Positions 51,859 through 59,289 of a stretch of 64,000 bases of DNA are shown here, piece by piece. The stretch's first letter is position 1. Each line of letters opens with the position of its first letter. The notes beneath the pieces are model-generated. The model was not told where the DNA came from. It ran no database searches and was given only the letters and a program-made list of their open reading frames with translations. Location of the stretch: NCBI RefSeq assembly GCF_022968795.1, contig NZ_JALJRB010000004.1, positions 124,001-188,000 on the forward strand. The letters run 5' to 3'. The stretch comes from Desulfatitalea alkaliphila (GTDB lineage: Bacteria; Desulfobacterota; Desulfobacteria; Desulfobacterales; Desulfosarcinaceae). Made by a program: the position numbers and the translations under genes.

Positions 51859-53946
51859 ATGAATCTAATTGCTTTACGACATGGGCAACGGGTATCGCGA
51901 CTGCCGCAAGCGAGTCGTCACCGGCTGTGGTGGTGCATGCTGCTGTGCACGGTGGCGCTTGTTGCCGGTTGCGCAATGCCCCTGCCGCGACCAACCGACA
52001 CGGTTGCCCCGGCTGCGGAACCCGGCGACCCCATCTTCCAGCAGGCGGATCGGTTTTGGCGGCAGGCGGCTTTGGACCAGGCCATGGTCCATTTCAGTCG
52101 CTACCTGGCCCATCATCCGAATGGGCGCCACGCGCCGCGCGCCTTGCAACGCTTGGGGGATATCTACCAGCGCAGGGATCAGTTCGAGGCCGCCCGCGCC
52201 TTTTACCTGAGAGTGATCGAACAATATCCCGATACCGAGGCCGCAGACGATGCCCGCCTGGCCATCATCGATCTGCTGATCGCCGACGGTCGTCCGGCGG
52301 AGGCCATGGAACTGGCGGATCGCCTGTCGGCCGGCAGACCCGCGCCGGAGGTTGCCCACACTTTATGGCAGCGTCTGTACCAGTTGCACGCCGCGGTCGC
52401 GGACACGCCGCGATCGGCCTGGTATGCCTACCTGCTGCGGCAAGAAGGGCCGGAGGAAAGCCGTGCGCTTTGGGCGGAGCGGGTCGAGGCGGCTTTCGCC
52501 CGTCTCGAAATCAGCGATATCGAATGGCTCTGGGACCGAGTCGATGATCGGGACTTGCGGGCCGATTTGATGTATCGGTATGGCGCGCTGCAGGCGGTGG
52601 CAGAGAACGACGACACGGCCCTGGAGGTCCTTTCCGCCTTTCGGCAAGCCCATCCCGGACATCCGCAGGCCGTGGATGCGGCAGCCATGGTGGAAACCCT
52701 TGTCCGCCGCCTCTCCTTCGCGCCAATGACCATCGGGTGCCTTTTGCCGCTCAGCGGTTCCCACGAGACCTTTGGACAGCGGATGTTGCAAGCCATCGAA
52801 ATGGCCTTGGTCACCGTTTCGGAGAACGATGCCGTGCGTCCGATCCGGCTCGTAGTGGAAGATACCGGCTCCAATGAACGGGGGGCCGTGCAGGGGGTCC
52901 GCGCCCTGGCCGAGGCCGGGGTGGGAGCGATCCTGGGCCCCGTTGTGACCGCGTCGGCCGCCGCCCGCGAGGCGCAACGGTTGAAGGTGCCCATGGTGAC
53001 CTTCACCCAACGGCAAGATATCACCGAGGTGGGCGATTACATCTTCCGCCATTTCATCACGCCCGGCAGCCAGGTGCGCACCCTGGTGAACCACTTCGTC
53101 AATGACATGGGGTTGCGTCGTTTTGCCGTGCTCTACCCCGATGAGACCTATGGCCGCACCTTCATGCGACTTTTCTGGGGTGAGGTGGCCCGCCAGGGCG
53201 GCGTCGTAATGGCCGCGGTGGCCTACGACCCCGAGCAGACCGATTTTGCCGCCACCATCGCCCGCCTCATGGGGCCGGACCATTCGGTGCCGGCGGACTT
53301 GCGGGTGCCGGCGACCATTCGGCCCTCCGAAAGACGCCATTTCCTTTCGCCGAATCAACTTCGGGGCGGTGGCGGCCACCCGGTGATGGACCCCGTCGCC
53401 CGAATGTCCGGTTTGTACCATGAAGATCGTCTTGAGGGGCAACGGGCGGGCGCGGACGACATCCCATTGCCGCCCTTCGACGTGCTTTTCATTCCCGATG
53501 GACCCCGCTCCACCGGTCTCATCCTGCCCCAACTGGTCTACCACGATGTGCAGGACATGATACTTGCGGGAACCAACCTGTGGCACACCTCCCAATTGTT
53601 GGACATGGCCCGGCAGTTCGCGCAGAACGCAGTTTTGGTGGACGGATTTTTCAAGGAGAGCCGATTGCCGATGGTGCGCCGGTTCGTGGACGGCTACCGC
53701 GAACTGTATGGCGCCGATCCGGGACTGGTGGAAGCCTTCGCCTATGACACCGCCCGGATGTTGTTCGAGGTGCTGGACACTCCCGATATGCGCCTGCGTC
53801 CGCAACTGCGCGACGCCTTACGCCAAAAGATTCATCTGGACGGCGTGACCGGCGCGACCGCCTTCGACCATCGCGGCGACGCGCTCAAGACCCTCAACCT
53901 GTTGCGCATCGAAGGCAACCGGTTTGTCGAAATCGCATCCCCATGA
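51859..53946 (+). CDS. LpoA-like lipoprotein (TPR plus periplasmic-binding fold)
   Basis: A 695-aa predicted lipoprotein with lipobox VAGC (Cys38). Residues ~60-300 are TPR-like helices (ALDQAMVHFSRYLAHHPNG; RALQRLGDIYQRRDQFEAARAFYLRVIEQYPD). Residues ~320-690 are a type I periplasmic-binding fold (IGCLLPLSGSHETFGQRMLQAIEMAL; GAILGPVVTASAAAREAQ; FAVLYPDETYGRTFMRLF). The architecture is that of penicillin-binding protein activators or ABC-type sensors. Its partner is unknown. The start at 51859 has a weak site; the frame is open from 51727. Its stop overlaps the waaA start by four bases. Confidence 0.8.
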   Translation: MNLIALRHGQRVSRLPQASRHRLWWCMLLCTVALVAGCAMPLPRPTDTVAPAAEPGDPIFQQADRFWRQAALDQAMVHFSRYLAHHPNGRHAPRALQRLGDIYQRRDQFEAARAFYLRVIEQYPDTEAADDARLAIIDLLIADGRPAEAMELADRLSAGRPAPEVAHTLWQRLYQLHAAVADTPRSAWYAYLLRQEGPEESRALWAERVEAAFARLEISDIEWLWDRVDDRDLRADLMYRYGALQAVAENDDTALEVLSAFRQAHPGHPQAVDAAAMVETLVRRLSFAPMTIGCLLPLSGSHETFGQRMLQAIEMALVTVSENDAVRPIRLVVEDTGSNERGAVQGVRALAEAGVGAILGPVVTASAAAREAQRLKVPMVTFTQRQDITEVGDYIFRHFITPGSQVRTLVNHFVNDMGLRRFAVLYPDETYGRTFMRLFWGEVARQGGVVMAAVAYDPEQTDFAATIARLMGPDHSVPADLRVPATIRPSERRHFLSPNQLRGGGGHPVMDPVARMSGLYHEDRLEGQRAGADDIPLPPFDVLFIPDGPRSTGLILPQLVYHDVQDMILAGTNLWHTSQLLDMARQFAQNAVLVDGFFKESRLPMVRRFVDGYRELYGADPGLVEAFAYDTARMLFEVLDTPDMRLRPQLRDALRQKIHLDGVTGATAFDHRGDALKTLNLLRIEGNRFVEIASP

Positions 53947-55244
53947 ACCCTTACCACCTGGCCTACAACTTGATTGGCGCCGGCATCGGCGCCGTCTTGA
54001 AGCCCGCCTGGTGGCTGCGCGCCCGACACGCTGAAGATCGGCAGGAACAGTTTCGCCAGCGCTTCGGCCGCTATCCGGCGGCACTCCGGGCATCGCTCGG
54101 GGGGCGGGGGGCACGGATCTGGATGCACGCGGTCTCGGTGGGCGAGGTGGGCGTGGCCCTGGCCCTTGAAGATCCCCTTACGGCCCATGTGCCCCATTGT
54201 CGTTTGGCCTTATCCACCACCACCGTGCAAGGGTTGATCCGGGCCCGGACCGTATTGGACGGCCGGGTACCTTGCTTCTATGCGCCCATCGACCTGCCAT
54301 GGACCACCCGCAGGGCGCTGGAGATGGTGCGGCCCCATACACTGGTGCTGCTGGAGACCGAGCTTTGGCCCAACCTGATCATCGCCGCCCACCGTTCGGG
54401 GGTGCGCACCGCCATGTTGAACGGTCGCATTTCGGTGCGGGCCATCGAACGCTATCGCAAGGTGCGCCCGATGCTGGCGCACATGCTGGCGCACGTCGAT
54501 GCTTTCAGCATGATCTCCACGGCCGACGCCCAACGCATCATTTCTTTGGGTGCCCCCGAGGAGCGGGTTTCCGTCAACGGCAATGCCAAGTTCGACAGCC
54601 CCGATCCTCATCCGGAGCGAGAGCAAACCCGGGCCTGGGCCATGCAGCTTTACGGTTTGCGACCGGAAACGCCGGTTTTCGTGGCCGGCAGCACACGCCA
54701 TCCGGAGGAGCGGTCCCTTTTGAGCGCCTTCCGTCAAATCCATCAGCACTTTCCCGAAACGGTCCTGATCATCGCGCCGCGCCATCTTGAGCGGGTGCCG
54801 CGGGTGGTCCAGTGGGTGAGCGAGGCGGGGCTCAGCTGCCAACGCCGCAGCCGATTGGAGGGCGAAGGACGCCATACCCCCGTGGTGGTGCTGGATACCA
54901 TCGGCGAGCTGGCGGCCACTTACAGCGTGGCCCGTTTCGTTTTTTGTGGCGGGAGCCTTGTGCCCAAGGGGGGGCAGAACATGCTGGAGCCGGCCCTTTG
55001 GTCCAAGCCGGTCATGTACGGTGCTTCCATGGAGGATTTTGCCGACGCCCGGGTCCTGATCGAACGCGCCGGTGGTGGCTTCATGGTGCAGGATGCGGAT
55101 CGAATGGCCGCCCTGGCCATCGAGTGGTTGCGCCGGCCGGAGGTGGCGGTCGAGGCGGGCCGCGCCGCCCGCGCCGCCATCCTTGTCCACCGCGGCGCCG
55201 CGAGGCGCCACGCCGCGGTCATCGAAGGCTTGCTCAAGAGGTGA
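53943..55244 (+). CDS. waaA: 3-deoxy-D-manno-octulosonic acid (Kdo) transferase
   Basis: A 433-aa GT30-family glycosyltransferase that adds Kdo to lipid A precursor. It has an N-terminal membrane anchor (NLIGAGIGAVLKPAWWL), the acceptor block WMHAVSVGEVGVA, LLETELWPNLIIAAH, RISVRAIERY, GSTRHPEE and FCGGSLVPKGGQNMLEPA with the conserved GGxN. The start overlaps the upstream lipoprotein gene (ATGA). Its presence, with kdsD close by, shows a Gram-negative LPS outer membrane. Confidence 0.94.
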   Translation: MNPYHLAYNLIGAGIGAVLKPAWWLRARHAEDRQEQFRQRFGRYPAALRASLGGRGARIWMHAVSVGEVGVALALEDPLTAHVPHCRLALSTTTVQGLIRARTVLDGRVPCFYAPIDLPWTTRRALEMVRPHTLVLLETELWPNLIIAAHRSGVRTAMLNGRISVRAIERYRKVRPMLAHMLAHVDAFSMISTADAQRIISLGAPEERVSVNGNAKFDSPDPHPEREQTRAWAMQLYGLRPETPVFVAGSTRHPEERSLLSAFRQIHQHFPETVLIIAPRHLERVPRVVQWVSEAGLSCQRRSRLEGEGRHTPVVVLDTIGELAATYSVARFVFCGGSLVPKGGQNMLEPALWSKPVMYGASMEDFADARVLIERAGGGFMVQDADRMAALAIEWLRRPEVAVEAGRAARAAILVHRGAARRHAAVIEGLLKR

Positions 55245-55257
55245 TCGGCGTATTGCT

Positions 55258-56586
55258 TCATGCCGGGTTTTTCATGGGCAACTGACCGGTGGTCTCCATC
55301 ACCGCCGACCAGAGTTCGCCGGTGGGTGAAACCTGTTTGCGCCGGCTGGTGGCCGCTTCCATGGGGATGTGCACAAAATGGTTGTTCCACCGGCCGATCA
55401 CCACCTTGGTCTTGCCGGCCATGCCGGCATGTACGGCGTTGCGGCCCAGAAAGCCGCAGAATACGCTGTCGTTGGCATTGGCCGGCAGACTGCGGATCAT
55501 GTAGCTGGGGTCGATGTACTTGATGTTGACCTCGATGCCTTTTCCCTTGAAGTATTTCGCCATGGCACCTTTCAAATAGATGCCGATGTCGCTTAAGCGG
55601 ATGTTGCCCGACTCGTCGGTTTCGCCGCCGTTGTTTTCGAAAAATTTCTGGCCCGCGCCTTCGGCCACAACAATGACCGCATGACCGCGCAGCGCCAGTC
55701 GCTTCTCCAGGGCGGCCAGAAAGCCGTTGGGCCCCTCCAGGTCGAAATCCACCTCGGGTATCAATACGAAATTGACATCCTGCTGCGCCAGTGCCGCCGT
55801 GGCGGCGATGAAGCCGGAGTGGCGCCCCATCAGCTTGATCAACCCGATCCCGTTGGGATAGCCGGCGGCTTCGTTGTGGGCGCCGATGATGGCCTGGGTC
55901 GAAACATCCACCGCCGTTTCGAAGCCGAAGGAGCGGGAAATCATGTAGATGTCGTTGTCAATGGTTTTGGGAATGCCCACCACACTGATTTTCAGGTTAC
56001 GCTGTAGAATTTCGTCGGCGATTTTGACCGCGGCCCGCAATGTGCCGTCGCCGCCGACCATGAACAGGATGCCGATGTTCATGCGCTCCAGGCAATCGAC
56101 GATTTCGCCGATCTCCTGCGGCCCGCGGGAGGAGCCCAAAATCGATCCGCCGCGATCGAGGATGCCGGCCACCGAAGCTGGTTCCAGATCCATTACATCG
56201 TGGCCGTATTTGGGAATGAAGCCCTGCAGGCCATAGCGCATGCCGTAAATGGTGCGCACGCCATAATGATAGTAGAGCTCCAGGACGATGGAGCGGATGA
56301 TGTCGTTGAGCCCGGGGCAAAGACCACCGCAGGTGACCAGGGCGCAACGCAGTTTGCTGGAATCGAAATAGATCTTGCGGCGCGGTCCGGCCAGCTCGAA
56401 GGATGCGAGAGGACCTTCCTTTTGCAGGTCCGCCTCGATTTCCTCGAGGCGGATGTTGACCAGCACGCGATCTTTCTCTTCAATAAATGATTGGTGGCTC
56501 GTACCGTCTCCGTTGAGCAACGGAGAGGTCACGCTTGCTTTGCCGATTTCGGTGATTCCGGTATCGGTGATTTCGATGTGGTGCAT
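55258..56586 (-). CDS. pfk: ATP-dependent 6-phosphofructokinase, TP0108-like clade
   Basis: A 442-aa group of PFK with N- and C-terminal extensions relative to E. coli PfkA. Motifs are CGGLCPGLND, GGDGT at residues 178-182 and PKTIDND at 206-212. The Gly at 181 is the ATP-type residue, whereas the Lys in PKTIDND is more usual in PPi-dependent enzymes. This mix is known in trypanosomal and TP0108-like ATP-PFKs. Phosphoryl donor is therefore probably ATP. Start at 56586 with aaggag upstream. It converges on waaA. Confidence 0.88.
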   Translation of the reverse strand: MHHIEITDTGITEIGKASVTSPLLNGDGTSHQSFIEEKDRVLVNIRLEEIEADLQKEGPLASFELAGPRRKIYFDSSKLRCALVTCGGLCPGLNDIIRSIVLELYYHYGVRTIYGMRYGLQGFIPKYGHDVMDLEPASVAGILDRGGSILGSSRGPQEIGEIVDCLERMNIGILFMVGGDGTLRAAVKIADEILQRNLKISVVGIPKTIDNDIYMISRSFGFETAVDVSTQAIIGAHNEAAGYPNGIGLIKLMGRHSGFIAATAALAQQDVNFVLIPEVDFDLEGPNGFLAALEKRLALRGHAVIVVAEGAGQKFFENNGGETDESGNIRLSDIGIYLKGAMAKYFKGKGIEVNIKYIDPSYMIRSLPANANDSVFCGFLGRNAVHAGMAGKTKVVIGRWNNHFVHIPMEAATSRRKQVSPTGELWSAVMETTGQLPMKNPA

Positions 56587-56660
56587 GGATGGCACTCCTT
56601 GCAATCAGCATTCCGGCGGTAGAAAGCGCCGCGACGCACAAGGTGTACAACGGTTATGCG

Positions 56661-57656
56661 TCACTTGCCGTTGAATTTGAATTCGCCCTTGCCCAATATA
56701 TCGTGCAAATGCAGAATTCCTGTAACGTTTTTATCGTGATCGATGATGGGCAGGACGGTGATCTGGTGTCGTTCCATGGTGTTGAGGGCATCGTAAGCCG
56801 GCATTTCCGGATGGGCGTGCAAGGGGTCACCGCTCATCAATTGATCCACGATCATGGTGTTCAATGGTTTGTTCTGCGCCAGGGCGCGGCGTATGTCACC
56901 GTCCGTGATGATGCCGGCCAAATGGCCGTCGCCGTCCATCACCAGAATCACCCCCAGGCTGTGGCGGTTCATTTCTTTAAGGGCGTCCGCCATCGGTGTT
57001 TGGCAGGGTACCGACGGCACGGCGTCCCCAGTGAGCATGATGTCCCTGACATTGCGGGCCAGGCGATGGCCCAAGGCGCCGCCGGGATGGAACCGTTTGA
57101 AATCGTCGCTCTTGAAGTGCTTGCGATTGACCAGCACCACGGCCAGGGCGTCCCCCATGGCCAACATGGCGGTGGTGGAGCTGGTGGGGGCCAGGCCCAG
57201 CGAGCAGGCCTCCCGTGCCACGCCGACATCGATGACCAGGTCGCTGTGTCGCGCCAGGGTGGAGTCGCCATTGCCGGTAAAGGCGATGATGGGGCAACCC
57301 ACCACTTGAATGCGGGGCAGCAAGATGTTCAACTCATCGGTTTCACCGCTGGCCGAGAGGGCCAGGAACACATCTTCCGGGCAGACCATGCCCAAATCGC
57401 CGTGCATGGCCTCCACCGGGTGTAGAAATAAGGACCGGGTCCCCGTACTGTTGAGGGTCGCCACGATTTTGCGCGCAATGATACCGGATTTGCCGATGCC
57501 GCCGATGATCACGCGGCCCGTGCAGTCACAAATCATGTCGACCAGTTGAGCGAAGCGCCCGTCGACCCTTCGACTCATTGCGAGAATACTTTCGGCTTCC
57601 AGTTCCAACACCGCGACCGCTTCCTTGATCACAGCCTGATGATCTTGTTCCGCCAT
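56661..57656 (-). CDS. kdsD: Arabinose-5-phosphate isomerase KdsD/KpsF
   Basis: A 331-aa isomerase converting ribulose-5-phosphate to arabinose-5-phosphate for Kdo synthesis. The SIS domain (residues ~45-175) has RVIIGGIGKSGIIARKIVATL, GDLGMV and SASGETDEL. The conserved APTSSTTAMLAMGDALA and DFKRFHPGGALG follow. Two CBS domains fill ~210-325 (DIMLTGDAVPSV; LAGIITDGDIRR; ILHLHDIL). Start with cggag upstream. It lies 74 bases upstream of pfk on the same strand. Confidence 0.94.
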   Translation of the reverse strand: MAEQDHQAVIKEAVAVLELEAESILAMSRRVDGRFAQLVDMICDCTGRVIIGGIGKSGIIARKIVATLNSTGTRSLFLHPVEAMHGDLGMVCPEDVFLALSASGETDELNILLPRIQVVGCPIIAFTGNGDSTLARHSDLVIDVGVAREACSLGLAPTSSTTAMLAMGDALAVVLVNRKHFKSDDFKRFHPGGALGHRLARNVRDIMLTGDAVPSVPCQTPMADALKEMNRHSLGVILVMDGDGHLAGIITDGDIRRALAQNKPLNTMIVDQLMSGDPLHAHPEMPAYDALNTMERHQITVLPIIDHDKNVTGILHLHDILGKGEFKFNGK

Positions 57657-57675
57657 TTGAACTCCGTATCAATGG

Positions 57676-57707
57676 TTCGCGGCATTCCATCAGAGGTGTG
57701 CCGCGAA
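57676..57707. promoter_or_regulatory. Perfect 9-bp inverted repeat in the kdsD leader
   Basis: ttcgcggca (57676-57684) and tgccgcgaa (57699-57707) are separated by 14 bases. It is 20 bases upstream of the kdsD start. It could fold in the leader RNA or bind a dimeric regulator between kdsD and mscS. Confidence 0.4.
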
Positions 57708-57850
57708 TCGAAATCACAAAAAAGGATTTGATATATCCAATATGAGGGCGCATAATGAAAATCGCCGTGACACAATAAATCAACTCTGCGGCACATGCAA
57801 GGGCTTCAAACCATCGACGGATATCGGTGATCCACCGGCCACGGTGAATC

Positions 57851-57880
57851 TTGACACGAATTTCGGCATTTCAAAATAAC
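57851..57880 (+). promoter_or_regulatory. Candidate promoter of the MscS gene
   Basis: TTGACA at 57851-57856 is followed after 18 bases by aataac at 57875-57880. The -10 is weak. It lies about 25 bases before the start codon, leaving room only for a very short leader. Confidence 0.35.
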
Positions 57881-57903
57881 AATCAGAGAATGGAGGCGCT
57901 TTC

Positions 57904-58731
57904 ATGGAGATGAGTCAAGTGTTGGAAACCGTGTGGGAACTGGTGGTGATTTACGGGCTGAAGGTCTTGGCGGCGATCGTCATCCTCATCGTCGGGCGAT
58001 GGGTTTCCATGGCCGTGCGCAAGCTGGTGCGGCGGCTCATGGCCCGGGCGGAGATCGACGAGACCATCGTCAGCTTCGTCGGCAACCTGGTCTATGTGGC
58101 GTTGCTGGCCTTCGTGGTCATCGCGGCATTGAGTCAACTGGGAATTCAAACCACCTCCTTCATCGCCATATTGGGTGCCGCCGGTCTGGCCGTCGGTTTG
58201 GCCCTGCAAGGCTCCCTGGCCAATTTTGCCGCCGGGTTTTTGATGATCATCTTCCGCCCCTTTCGGGTGGGTGACTACATCGAGGGCGGCGGCGTGGCCG
58301 GCACGGTGGAAGAAATCCAGATCTTCACCACCACATTGAAAACCCCGGACAACAAAACCGTCATCGTGCCCAACGCCAAGATGACCGGCGACAACATCGT
58401 CAACTGGTCCACCAAGGGGACCCGGCGCGTGGACATGGTGTTCGGGATCGGTTACGGCGACGACATCGACAAGGCCCGGCAGACCATCACCGCCGTGCTG
58501 GCAGAGGATGATCGGATCCTCAAGGAGCCGGCGATGCTCATCGCGGTGGTCGAGCTGGGCGACAGCAGCGTTAATTTCGTGGTGCGCCCCTGGGTCAAGG
58601 CCGAACACTATTGGGGTGTGTTCTTCGACACCACGGAAAAGGTCAAAAAAGCCTTTGACGCCAACGGCATCTCCATTCCATTTCCCCAACGGGATGTGCA
58701 CCTATACCAGCACACCCCGTCCGACGTTTGA
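57904..58731 (+). CDS. mscS: Small-conductance mechanosensitive channel MscS family
   Basis: A 275-aa MscS channel that opens under membrane tension to release solutes. Three membrane helices cover residues ~10-105, with the pore-lining TM3 GAAGLAVGLALQGSLANFAAG. The beta domain (RPFRVGDYIEGG; TTLKTPDNKTVIVPNAKM) and the C-terminal cage domain (YGDDIDKARQTI; FPQRDVHLYQ) follow. Start with ggaggcg upstream. Confidence 0.94.
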   Translation: MEMSQVLETVWELVVIYGLKVLAAIVILIVGRWVSMAVRKLVRRLMARAEIDETIVSFVGNLVYVALLAFVVIAALSQLGIQTTSFIAILGAAGLAVGLALQGSLANFAAGFLMIIFRPFRVGDYIEGGGVAGTVEEIQIFTTTLKTPDNKTVIVPNAKMTGDNIVNWSTKGTRRVDMVFGIGYGDDIDKARQTITAVLAEDDRILKEPAMLIAVVELGDSSVNFVVRPWVKAEHYWGVFFDTTEKVKKAFDANGISIPFPQRDVHLYQHTPSDV

Positions 58732-58759
58732 TCGTTTTTAATTTTTTCTCCATTTTTTC

Positions 58760-58788
58760 TTGACAAGGCGGATCGGCTCGCATATACG
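58760..58788 (+). promoter_or_regulatory. Candidate promoter of the PxxKW gene
   Basis: TTGACA at 58760-58765 and tatacg at 58783-58788 are separated by 17 bases. The predicted start near 58795 is upstream of a terminator-like hairpin at 58814-58844, itself before the coding region. Confidence 0.5.
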
Positions 58789-58813
58789 CCGTTTCACCGA
58801 AACTGCATGAATG

Positions 58814-58844
58814 GCCGGCGGCCATGCGCCGGCTGTTTTTTTTG
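58814..58844 (+). terminator. Intrinsic terminator or attenuator in the PxxKW gene leader
   Basis: The seven-base GC stem gccggcg (58814-58820) / cgccggc (58827-58833) is followed by tg and eight T (58836-58843). It could end mscS transcripts. Because a promoter lies upstream at 58760-58788, it may instead attenuate the PxxKW gene. Confidence 0.75.
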
Positions 58845-58871
58845 GCATTTTATTCAACGGAGGTGTTTACC

Positions 58872-59150
58872 ATGATTTGTCAAACCATTCGCAAAGGTTC
58901 CGAGTGTGCTTTCATGACCGCCAAAGGGTGTGCTTACAATGGCGGCCTCTGCCACGAGATCATCGAGTCGTGTCAGGGTTGCGGGCGCGCCACCCAGCTC
59001 GAGGCGGGGTGGTACTGCGCGAGCTGTCCGGAGCCGGCGATCAAATGGAAGAGCGGACCCTGCAACCTGGCCACCCATGTCACCGCTACCGTGGCGACGA
59101 CCCAGGCCAAAATCAATCCGATCAAGGCATCCAAAAGAGGAAGTCGGTAA
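58872..59150 (+). CDS. PxxKW family cysteine-rich small protein
   Basis: A 92-aa cytoplasmic protein with nine cysteines (residues 3, 12, 20, 27, 34, 37, 49, 52, 64) and the naming motif P-A-I-K-W at 55-59. GCAYNGG..CH, ESCQGCGR and GWYCASCPEPA are family segments. Family members are frequent in sulfate reducers and their function is unknown. The cysteine spacing suggests metal or Fe-S binding (inference). Start at 58872 with ggaggtg upstream. The gene is bounded by terminator hairpins on both sides, so it is a single-gene transcript. Confidence 0.82.
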   Translation: MICQTIRKGSECAFMTAKGCAYNGGLCHEIIESCQGCGRATQLEAGWYCASCPEPAIKWKSGPCNLATHVTATVATTQAKINPIKASKRGSR

Positions 59151-59172
59151 TGCGATCGGCCGTTACAAGCCG

Positions 59173-59206
59173 AACCCCATCCCGACGCCGGGATGGGGTT
59201 TTTTTA
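59173..59206 (+). terminator. Intrinsic terminator of the PxxKW gene
   Basis: A perfect twelve-base stem aaccccatcccg (59173-59184) / cgggatggggtt (59189-59200) is followed by seven T (59199-59205), 22 bases after the stop. Confidence 0.9.
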
Positions 59207-59289
59207 TCCGCGCTATCCTGTTTCAACAATCATGATCAAATACGGGGAAGGGGGCGGGTTGCGCCTCTTTCCGGGGAGGAAATGGGACC

